Source: Lutibacter sp.
Lineage (GTDB): Bacteria; Bacteroidota; Bacteroidia; Flavobacteriales; Flavobacteriaceae
NCBI GenBank assembly: GCA_002733285.1
Contig: NVVE01000004.1
Coordinates: 7,994 to 21,223, forward strand
Reading direction: 5' to 3'
DNA length: 13,230 nt
The translations under genes and the position numbers were made by a program. The notes under the pieces were generated by a model. That model searched no databases and was not told where the DNA came from. It saw nothing but the letters and a program-made list of their open reading frames with translations. The number at the start of each line of letters is the position of its first letter. Position 1 is the first letter of the stretch. Below, one piece after another: positions 7,265 through 13,230 of this stretch.

Positions 7265-8998
7265 TTAAATCGTAGTTTCTAATACTTCAGAGTTTTCTAA
7301 TTTATACAATGCTAAATCTTCAGTTTCAAAATTATTCATGTAATTGTATTTTTCTATGTTTTCTGAAACAACTAAATTTACATACAGTTTTGCAGATTTG
7401 GTAAACGATTCATTCCGTTGAGAATTTAAAACTAACAAATATCCCATAATAATATTTCCTGCCATTTCAACCAATCTTCGTGTATGAAAATCTAACAATT
7501 CGATACTATCTAAATTAATAACTTTTTCAGAAATTTCTTCATAACGCAACGTCATTTCTTGAAGTTTTCCTTTTAATAAATAATTATCTTCTAACACTTC
7601 GCTATCATATTTTCTGATTTGTTCTAAGAAAACACCCGTTGTAACCCCTTTTATTGCTGCGATGGCTTGTAATTGAGTGGTACCTTCATAAATCGAGGTA
7701 ATTCTAGCATCACGATAGATTCTTTCTATTGGAAAGTCTTTCATAAAACCAGTTCCTCCATGAATTTGCAAAGAATCATATGCAATCGTATTACACGTTT
7801 CACTTGCTGTTAATTTAATTAGTGGCGTAAATACATTTGATAATTTTTCATAAGCTTTCATCTCTAACCTTTCTTCTTTTTCCAATTTCCGCTCTTTCAT
7901 TGCTTCTCCATACGCTTTAGAAAGGTCAACAAAACCAGTTGTTTCATACAATAATGAGCGCAATGCATCAATACGAACTTTCATATTGGTAATCATTTCA
8001 TAAACTGCAGGAAACTTAATGATCACCTTTCCAAACTGAGCCCTGTCTTCTGCATATTTTAATGCTTCTCTAAAAGCCGCATCAGCAATACCAACAGATT
8101 GTGCTCCTACTCCTAAACGCGCAGAATTCATTAAAGCCATTACATACTTTATTAAACCAAAACGTTGTTTACCAACCAGTTCAGCTGGTGCATCTTTAAA
8201 TACCAACTCACAAGTTGGAGAGCCTTTAATCCCTAATTTTTTTTCCAAATGACGAACCTCAACTGCGTGATTATTTCTATCATAAATAAACATTGATAAC
8301 CCTCTAGCATCACTCGTATTCTCCTCAGACCTAGCTAAAACCAATGATATATCAGCATCGCCATTTGTGATGAATCGTTTTACGCCATTAAGGATCCAAA
8401 TTTGTTTTTCCTCACTATATGTTGCTTTTAATTTTACCGATTGTAAATCAGATCCTGCATCTGGTTCTGTTAAAACCATTGCTGCAGTAACTCCATCTCT
8501 ATTAAATCTTGGTAAATATTTTTCTTTTTGTTCATCAGATCCAAACTCGCAAATTGTTTCAGCACAATCTTGAAGCCCCCAAATATTCGCAAATCCAGCA
8601 TCGGCTCTAGATACCATTTCTGCAGCCATAACATAAGTGAGTAGTGGAAAATTTAAGCCTCCATACTTTCTAGGCAAGGACATTCCAATTAATCCAGCTT
8701 CATATAAAGCTTTATAATTGGCAGTTGTTCCTTTGGCATAGACCACTTCATTATTTTCAATATGAGGTCCTTCAATATCAACAGATTCAGCATTAGCTGC
8801 AATAGTTTCTGAACAAATTCCACCTACAATCTCTAAAATTTTCTCATAACTATCTATTGCATCGTCATGATTTAATGGTGCATAATCAAACTGTTCTGAT
8901 TCCTCAAAATTACGTTCTTTCAATTTTATAATTTTTTGAACAATTGGATGTTCCAAATGAAATTTAAAATCGGGAGTGTCTTTGAAAAAATTATCCAT
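7265..8998 (-). CDS. Acyl-CoA dehydrogenase, long form with C-terminal extension
   Basis: An FAD enzyme that introduces a trans-2 double bond into an acyl-CoA and passes the electrons to an electron-transfer flavoprotein, most likely the EtfB/EtfA pair encoded just upstream. In its 577 residues the helical N-terminal domain is about 50-170, the middle beta domain starts with AMVLTEPDAGSD (173-184, FAD/substrate contact), and the C-terminal helical domain holds ARLGVGAQSVG (293-303), DRAQFG (318-323) and QIHGGTGF (411-418). E438 in YEGTTQLQ is in the place of the catalytic base of medium-chain dehydrogenase. Typical members have about 380-400 residues; this one has a charged insert (about 357-382) and about 125 residues after the catalytic Glu, as in the long DmdC/ACDH_C-like families. 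The substrate cannot be read from the sequence; a fatty or branched-chain acyl-CoA is most likely. The start ATG at 8998 is 56 bp after etfA, with no promoter in the gap. The N-terminus carries no transit or signal sequence, so the enzyme is cytoplasmic. Confidence 0.92.
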   Translation of the reverse strand: MDNFFKDTPDFKFHLEHPIVQKIIKLKERNFEESEQFDYAPLNHDDAIDSYEKILEIVGGICSETIAANAESVDIEGPHIENNEVVYAKGTTANYKALYEAGLIGMSLPRKYGGLNFPLLTYVMAAEMVSRADAGFANIWGLQDCAETICEFGSDEQKEKYLPRFNRDGVTAAMVLTEPDAGSDLQSVKLKATYSEEKQIWILNGVKRFITNGDADISLVLARSEENTSDARGLSMFIYDRNNHAVEVRHLEKKLGIKGSPTCELVFKDAPAELVGKQRFGLIKYVMALMNSARLGVGAQSVGIADAAFREALKYAEDRAQFGKVIIKFPAVYEMITNMKVRIDALRSLLYETTGFVDLSKAYGEAMKERKLEKEERLEMKAYEKLSNVFTPLIKLTASETCNTIAYDSLQIHGGTGFMKDFPIERIYRDARITSIYEGTTQLQAIAAIKGVTTGVFLEQIRKYDSEVLEDNYLLKGKLQEMTLRYEEISEKVINLDSIELLDFHTRRLVEMAGNIIMGYLLVLNSQRNESFTKSAKLYVNLVVSENIEKYNYMNNFETEDLALYKLENSEVLETTI

Positions 8999-9054
8999 TA
9001 TATGCTTTTTTTTGTTTTAAGCTATATTTTCAAGCTTGTAAATTTTTATTGATT

Positions 9055-10074
9055 TTATTTTGCGTTTTTCTTGTAATATTTGATCATTTTTGGAACAACA
9101 ACTGCCAAATCTCCATTTATTACATAATCTGCTAACTTATTAATCGGTGCATCAGGATCATTATTAATAGAGATGATTAATGACGAATCCTGCATTCCTG
9201 CTGTATGCTGAATAGCACCAGAAATTCCTGCAGCGATATACAATTTAGGCCTAACTGTTGTTCCAGTTTGCCCAATTTGTCTATCATGGTCAATAAATCC
9301 CGCATCTACAGCAGCTCTTGAGCCGCCTACTTCACCACCCAACAAATCTGCCAAATCTTGTAAATGTTGAAAATTTTCTTTTGATCCAACACCATATCCA
9401 CCTGCTACAATAATTGGAGCTTCTTTCAAATTAACTCCTGATTCTTCAATATGACGTTCAATAATTTTCACTACAAAATCTTCATCTTTAACACTATCTT
9501 CAACATTTACATCAATTACTTGTGTACTATAATTTGCATCAAATATTTCTTTTTTCATTACACCTTCTCTTACAGTAGCCATTTGCGGGTGCATATCCCA
9601 ATTGATAATATTTGCCATAATACTACCCCCAAAAGCTGGGCGAATTGCGTACAATAAATCGTTGTATTCTTTCTTCTCCTTTTTCACGAAATGATCACCA
9701 ATATCCAAAATCGTACAATCGGCCGTTAACCCACAGTTTAATTCTGAAGCAAGTCTTGGGGCTAAATCTCTTCCAATTGAAGTAGCTCCAAATAAAACAA
9801 TTTGAGGATCTTCTTGCTTTAAAACCGTTGTTGCTATAGCTGCATGAGGCAATGTTCTATAAGGTTCTAGCCTTGAATCATCAGCTACAAATAATTTATC
9901 TACTCCGTACGGTGCAATTTCACTTTTTATATCTTTTAATTTTGATCCGAAAATCATAGCATCCAATGGGCATCCCAATTTCTGAGCTAATTGTTTTCCA
10001 GCAGATAATAACTCTAGACTTATATCTGCTACTTTTTGATTTTCGACTTCACAATAGACTAATACACTTTTCAT
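9055..10074 (-). CDS. etfA: Electron-transfer flavoprotein alpha subunit (FixB family)
   Basis: EtfA forms a heterodimer with EtfB. It binds the FAD that takes electrons from acyl-CoA dehydrogenases and hands them on, usually to ETF-quinone oxidoreductase. The 339-residue protein has an N-terminal ETF alpha/beta-fold domain (about 1-185) and a C-terminal FAD-binding domain (about 220-330) with GSRAAVDAG (251-259), GQTGTTVRPKLYIAAGISGA (268-287) and INNDPDAPI (303-311), all characteristic. A small insert (TQVIDVNVEDSVKDEDF, 184-200) joins the domains and explains the slightly large size. The stretch TVRPKLYIA is closer to the clostridial and FixB form than to the mitochondrial form, which from memory has IVAPELYIA. 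The gene starts 16 bp after the etfB stop and is followed 56 bp later by its probable dehydrogenase partner, so the three genes form one operon. Confidence 0.94.
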   Translation of the reverse strand: MKSVLVYCEVENQKVADISLELLSAGKQLAQKLGCPLDAMIFGSKLKDIKSEIAPYGVDKLFVADDSRLEPYRTLPHAAIATTVLKQEDPQIVLFGATSIGRDLAPRLASELNCGLTADCTILDIGDHFVKKEKKEYNDLLYAIRPAFGGSIMANIINWDMHPQMATVREGVMKKEIFDANYSTQVIDVNVEDSVKDEDFVVKIIERHIEESGVNLKEAPIIVAGGYGVGSKENFQHLQDLADLLGGEVGGSRAAVDAGFIDHDRQIGQTGTTVRPKLYIAAGISGAIQHTAGMQDSSLIISINNDPDAPINKLADYVINGDLAVVVPKMIKYYKKNAK

Positions 10075-10090
10075 CTTAAATAATTTTAAA

Positions 10091-10966
10091 TTAACCTATG
10101 GTATGATGTTCAATTAATTCTTTAATCATAAGCTCAATATCAGCATCTGATTCATTTAAAAATTTTGCTTCATTTGCTGTCAGGATAATATTTTCTACAC
10201 TTTTAACTTTGGTAGGAGATCCAGCAAGTCCAATTTTTTCTATATTAGCTTCAATATCTTCAACTTTCCATTCTGGAATTGTTAGGTACGGTCTTTTTTC
10301 GTGCAATGACTTTAACATTTCATCAGCAGATCTTAACTCTGTTGCAGTCCGAGCATATTTATATTTCATTACATTTTTTGCATGTCTTGATCTACAAACT
10401 GGCGAAGATCCGTGTACGGTCATTAAACAAGGAAATGGAGAAGATACGGTCTCAACTCCTTTTTCTAATCTTCTTTTCGCTATAATCTCATTCTCCGAAA
10501 TCTCTAAAATCTCTTCTACATAAGTAACCTGAGGTATCTTTAATTTATTTGCACATTGAGGACCTACTTGTGCCGTATCACCATCAATAGCTTGCCTTCC
10601 TCCTAAAATTAAATCGAAGGGAGCTAACTTTTGTATTCCTTTAACTAAAGTATAACTAGTAGCTAGCGTATCTGCACCTCCAAAGCGCCTATCAGAAATC
10701 ATAACTCCATTATCTACACCTCTATAATATCCTTCTCTAATTATATCTGCAGCTTTTGGTGGCCCCATAGTTAGTAATGTTACTGTGGTTCCAGGAACTC
10801 TATCTTTTATATTTAATGCTAATTCCATTGCATGTAGATCGTCTGGATTGAATATTGTAGAAAGTTTACCCCTATTTACTGTACCATCGGGCTTCATTGC
10901 ATCTGGGCCAACGTGTCTTGTATCTGGCACTTGTTTGGCTAGTACTACAATTTTAAGTGGTCTCAT
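10091..10966 (-). CDS. etfB: Electron-transfer flavoprotein beta subunit, clostridial/FixA-like
   Basis: The partner of EtfA, with 291 residues; common EtfB proteins have about 250-260. The ETF fold starts with KIVVLAKQVPDT (5-16), followed by a short insert and IFNPDDLHAMELAL (38-51). Three stretches look like the clostridial and nitrogen-fixation (FixA) branch: TLLTMGPPKA (63-72), ISDRRFGGADTLATS (90-104) and GGRQAIDGDTAQVGPQ (122-137). In the mitochondrial and Paracoccus type the last loop reads roughly KQAIDDDCNQTGQ and binds AMP; in bifurcating members the same site holds a second FAD. GLAGSPTKV (247-255) near the C-terminus is also a feature of that branch. From this I infer a possible second flavin; bifurcation itself is not proven. 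The first ATG (MRPLKIVV) gives the normal N-terminus. It is the first gene of the operon with etfA and the dehydrogenase. Confidence 0.93.
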   Translation of the reverse strand: MRPLKIVVLAKQVPDTRHVGPDAMKPDGTVNRGKLSTIFNPDDLHAMELALNIKDRVPGTTVTLLTMGPPKAADIIREGYYRGVDNGVMISDRRFGGADTLATSYTLVKGIQKLAPFDLILGGRQAIDGDTAQVGPQCANKLKIPQVTYVEEILEISENEIIAKRRLEKGVETVSSPFPCLMTVHGSSPVCRSRHAKNVMKYKYARTATELRSADEMLKSLHEKRPYLTIPEWKVEDIEANIEKIGLAGSPTKVKSVENIILTANEAKFLNESDADIELMIKELIEHHTIG

Positions 10967-11000
10967 AGTATTGATTTAAGTAATTATATTTTAAACTTCT

Positions 11001-11008
11001 CAAATTTA
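11001..11008 (-). promoter_or_regulatory. Candidate -7 promoter box for the etfB operon
   Basis: TAAATTTG on the minus strand fits TAnnTTTG and would start transcription about 30 bases upstream of the etfB ATG. The only TTG upstream lies 26 bp away (11037-11035), longer than usual. An identical TAAATTTG occurs at 11096-11089, so the promoter could also be that one, with a leader of about 120 bases. Confidence 0.45.
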
Positions 11009-11042
11009 AATTAAATAACTCATGTATAAAATGACAATACTC

Positions 11043-11058
11043 ATACTTCTAAAAGTAT
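11043..11058. promoter_or_regulatory. Near-perfect 16-bp palindrome upstream of etfB, possible operator
   Basis: ATACTTCTAAAAGTAT consists of 6-base arms ATACTT and AAGTAT around CTAA, with one mismatched pair in 16. It lies 35-50 bp upstream of the nearer -7 box and between the two TAAATTTG boxes. There is no T-run, so it is not a terminator. Its size and symmetry suit a dimeric transcription factor such as a TetR- or GntR-type fatty-acid regulator, but no regulator gene is in the window. Confidence 0.35.
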
Positions 11059-11103
11059 TATGAATAAACTTCCTAAACAGGTATGGCTCAAATTTATTTT
11101 CAC

Positions 11104-11139
11104 AAAAAAAGGGGTGATTTTTAAAAATCACCCCTTTTT
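11104..11139 (-). terminator. Strong terminator of fabI, a perfect 34-bp inverted repeat
   Basis: GGGGTGATTTTT (11111-11122) is followed at once by its exact complement AAAAATCACCCC (11123-11134), and the flanking A- and T-runs extend each arm to 17 bases (11106-11139). On the minus strand the hairpin begins 18 bases after the fabI stop and ends in T7. T5 follows the stem on the plus strand too, so it could work both ways, although no plus-strand gene enters from the left. Confidence 0.88.
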
Positions 11140-11157
11140 ACTTTTAGTTATTCTTTA

Positions 11158-11985
11158 TTAAGAATCTTCTTCTTTATCATTCATAAATCCTTCCATAATT
11201 TCTGAACTTATTCCCACATTTGAGAATCCTCCATCATGAAATAAATTTTGAAGTGTCACTTTTTTAGTAAGGTCTGAGAATAAACTAATTGTATAATCAG
11301 CACATTCTAATGCCGTGGCATTACCAAGTGGAGACATTTTCTCAGCATAATTAATAAATCCATCAATCCCTTTTACTCCACTACCTGCAGTCGTCATAGT
11401 TGGTGATTGAGAAATTGTATTTACACGCACTTTACGATCTTTCCCGAAGAAATATCCAAAGCTACGAGCAATTGATTCTAAATATGCTTTATTGTCTGCC
11501 ATATCATTATAATCAGGAAAAACACGTTGTGCAGCCATATAAGTTAAGGCTACAACACTTCCCCATTCATTCATAGCTTTAGAGTTATATAACACCTGTA
11601 ATACTTTATGAAAAGAACCCGCAGAGATATCCCAACCTATTTTAGTGTATTCATAATTTTGGTTTGTATAATGATTTCCTTTACGAACATTAACAGACAT
11701 ACCTATAGAGTGCAAAACAAAATCGATTTTACCTCCTAATATTTCCATTGATTTATCAACTAGGTTTTGAATATCCTTAACTGAGGTAGCATCTGCCGCA
11801 ATTACTTGAGAACCAGTTTTTTCAGCTAGTTCATTAATCGTTCCAAAACGCAATGCCACAGGCGCATTTGTCAAAACAAATGTTGCTCCCTCTTCATGCG
11901 CTCTTTCTGCAACTTTCCAAGCAATAGAATTAGAATCTAGGGCTCCAAAAATAATTCCTTTTTTCCCTTTAAGTAAGTTATACAT
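11158..11985 (-). CDS. fabI: Enoyl-[acyl-carrier-protein] reductase (NADH), FabI
   Basis: FabI reduces trans-2-enoyl-ACP to acyl-ACP, the last step of each cycle of type II fatty acid synthesis in the cytoplasm, and is the target of triclosan. The 275-residue short-chain-dehydrogenase fold shows the FabI-type cofactor site GALDSNSIAWKVAERAHEEG (14-33), DATS (65-68), LHSIG (91-95, where E. coli G93 lies), the catalytic pair Y159 and K166 in YNDMADNK, with Y149 matching E. coli Y146, and ISQSPTMTTAGSG (191-203) near the cofactor. The long Y...K spacing is that of FabI, not FabG. The segment HSIGMSVNVRKGNHYTNQNY, in place of HSIGFAP of E. coli, is like the form I recall from Bacteroides, so the gene is native to the phylum. 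The ATG at 11985 is in the position expected for the family. It has its own promoter and terminator and so is probably transcribed alone as well as by read-through from recN. Confidence 0.95.
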   Translation of the reverse strand: MYNLLKGKKGIIFGALDSNSIAWKVAERAHEEGATFVLTNAPVALRFGTINELAEKTGSQVIAADATSVKDIQNLVDKSMEILGGKIDFVLHSIGMSVNVRKGNHYTNQNYEYTKIGWDISAGSFHKVLQVLYNSKAMNEWGSVVALTYMAAQRVFPDYNDMADNKAYLESIARSFGYFFGKDRKVRVNTISQSPTMTTAGSGVKGIDGFINYAEKMSPLGNATALECADYTISLFSDLTKKVTLQNLFHDGGFSNVGISSEIMEGFMNDKEEDS

Positions 11986-12022
11986 AATTGTATTTTGTTA
12001 TTGATTTATTTAAAATAGTGTG

Positions 12023-12050
12023 CAAATATAGTAAATTCTTAGTTTAACAA
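12023..12050 (-). promoter_or_regulatory. Candidate promoter of fabI overlapping the end of recN
   Basis: On the minus strand TATATTTG (12030-12023) fits TAnnTTTG, with TTG (12050-12048) 17 bp upstream, a little short of the usual spacing. Transcription would start near 12017, leaving a leader of about 30 A-rich bases. The -33 element lies inside the last codons of recN. Confidence 0.5.
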
Positions 12051-13230
12051 CTGTTTAGCATGTTCAATTGCAGTTATAGTAATTTTTTTGCCGCCTAACA
12101 TTTCAGCAATTTCCGTAACTCGCTCATTTACAGATAACTCTTTTAAATTAGTTATAATATTATTATTTAAGTCTTGTTTAAAGACTTTATAGTGTTGTTT
12201 TCCTTTTGCCGCAATTTGTGGCAAGTGCGTAATTGTAATGACTTGCATGTTCGCACTCATCTGCTTCATTATATCGGCCATTTGTTGTGAAATATCACCA
12301 GACACTCCAGAATCTATTTCATCAAATATAATAGTTGGTAATTTTAAATATTCTGATAAAATTGATTTTACTGAAAGCATTATTCGCGATAATTCTCCGC
12401 CTGATGCAACTTTTTTTAATTCCCCAAAATTAACTCCTTTATTAGCAGATACTAGTAAATTTAATTCGTCTTTTCCATTTACAAAAAACTGATTGCTATG
12501 AGTTAAATTAAATTCAAATCGAGTATTTTCCATTCCTAAATTAACAAGTATATCTTCTAGTTTATTAATAAGTAGTGGAATCGCTTTTTTTCGCTCTTTA
12601 TGAATAGATTTAGCTAAAGTGTCTATTTTATCAGATACAGTTTTAACTTCTTTTTCTTTTTTAGAAATTATAGCTGAAGAGTTTTCTACATCATCAACTT
12701 TTATAGCAAGTTCTTCTTTAATATGAAGTAAATCTGAAATAGTAGTTACTCCATGTTTCTTTTGTAAATTGTAAATTAATTGTAATCTGTCATTTAACTT
12801 TTCCAGTTCAGAAGCATCAAAATTTATCGCATCATTTGCGTTTTCAATTTCACTTGCAATATCATCAAATTCAATTTTAACACTTAAAATTCTACTGTAT
12901 AATTCCTTATATTCATTTGAAAACGATGAAATTTTATTTAGGTTATTAGCCATCGAAGTCAACAATGATTTTAAACCTATTTCTTCATTAAAAGAAATTG
13001 TTTGTGCTTCAGATAAATTTAGTTTAATTTCTTCAATATTATTTAACTTATCTAAAGACTTCTCTACTATTTCTTGTTCCTTTTCCTGTAAATTAGCATG
13101 CGCTAATTCTTCAAATAAATGTAAGTTATATTGGTATTGTTCAATTGCTAATTCTTGATTTATTTTGAGCTCGTTTAATTCTTTTACAAGCTGATTGTAT
13201 ACTATTAAACCTCTTTTATATGATGCTATC
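12039..13230 (-). CDS. recN: DNA repair protein RecN, C-terminal part (gene runs off the right edge)
   Basis: RecN is an SMC-like ATPase that acts early in the repair of double-strand breaks on the chromosome. The frame is open from 13229 to the stop at 12039 and gives the last 396 residues of a protein normally near 550, so about 150 residues with the Walker A head are missing. The first 290 or so are the antiparallel coiled coil, with heptad-rich stretches such as VKELNELKINQEL and LEKLNDRLQLIYNLQKKHG. The ATPase C-lobe follows, with signature ASGGELSR at 12407-12384, Walker B and catalytic Glu in TIIFDEIDSGVSG at about 12335-12297, and the His-switch ITITHLPQIAAKG just after. A start at TTG 12965 or ATG 12953 would fall inside the coiled coil and is not real. 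The gene lies 53 bp upstream of fabI on the same strand. Confidence 0.95.
   Translation of the reverse strand, partial: IASYKRGLIVYNQLVKELNELKINQELAIEQYQYNLHLFEELAHANLQEKEQEIVEKSLDKLNNIEEIKLNLSEAQTISFNEEIGLKSLLTSMANNLNKISSFSNEYKELYSRILSVKIEFDDIASEIENANDAINFDASELEKLNDRLQLIYNLQKKHGVTTISDLLHIKEELAIKVDDVENSSAIISKKEKEVKTVSDKIDTLAKSIHKERKKAIPLLINKLEDILVNLGMENTRFEFNLTHSNQFFVNGKDELNLLVSANKGVNFGELKKVASGGELSRIMLSVKSILSEYLKLPTIIFDEIDSGVSGDISQQMADIMKQMSANMQVITITHLPQIAAKGKQHYKVFKQDLNNNIITNLKELSVNERVTEIAEMLGGKKITITAIEHAKQLLN

Noticed and set aside
9001..9040. AAGCT/AGCTT inverted repeat between etfA and the dehydrogenase as a terminator
   Set aside because: Only five base pairs with a long loop and no run of T properly placed on the minus strand; the genes look like one operon.
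10209..10523. 104-codon open frame antisense to etfB
   Set aside because: Fully inside etfB, no motif, and etfB has clear family motifs on the other strand.
12953..12965. recN starting at TTG 12965 or ATG 12953
   Set aside because: The same frame continues without a stop to the window edge and codes for more RecN coiled coil, so these are internal codons.
1..13230. Prophage, insertion sequence, CRISPR, defence island or genomic island
   Set aside because: No transposase, integrase, terminal repeats, spaced direct repeats or tRNA junction is visible, and the genes are mainly core functions with similar composition.

Overview
The window is AT-rich chromosomal DNA from a member of Bacteroidota, most likely Flavobacteriaceae. 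This rests on Bacteroidota-type promoter boxes (TAnnTTTG, in two cases with an upstream TTG), A-rich leaders without clear Shine-Dalgarno sites, a Bacteroidota-type FabI, and a signal peptide ending in FGQ on the first gene. The genus cannot be fixed from this sequence alone.

Layout, left to right. (1) 1-2963, minus strand: gyrA, followed 10 bp downstream by the start of a secreted repeat-type (probably TPR) protein that runs off the left edge. (2) 2964-3221: a divergent intergenic region with the probable clpC promoter. (3) 3222-6183, plus strand: clpC, a terminator hairpin whose loop holds the clpC stop codon, and a small three-helix membrane protein. (4) 6173-7165, minus strand: a membrane-anchored family 2 glycosyltransferase, convergent with the small membrane protein and overlapping it by 11 bp. 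It has no usable ATG, and a good promoter match lies over its first possible start codon. (5) 7206-10966, minus strand: a catabolic operon etfB-etfA-acyl-CoA dehydrogenase ending in a terminator. (6) 11104-13230, minus strand: fabI with a strong terminator, and the 3' two thirds or more of recN, which runs off the right edge.

Most of the content is housekeeping: DNA supercoiling (GyrA), protein quality control (ClpC), membrane fatty acid synthesis (FabI) and double-strand break repair (RecN). The accessory part is the etfB-etfA-dehydrogenase operon. It probably oxidises an acyl-CoA and passes the electrons to its own electron-transfer flavoprotein. The EtfB sequence looks like the clostridial/FixA branch, which includes flavin-based electron-bifurcating proteins, rather than the AMP-binding mitochondrial type. 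That is the most interesting lead here, but it is a hypothesis from motif recognition. I saw no CRISPR array, insertion sequence, prophage gene, tRNA or rRNA, and no clear sign of a wholly new system. No stretch over 300 bp lacks a gene; the longest intergenic regions are 258 bp (gyrA/clpC) and 191 bp (etfB/fabI).
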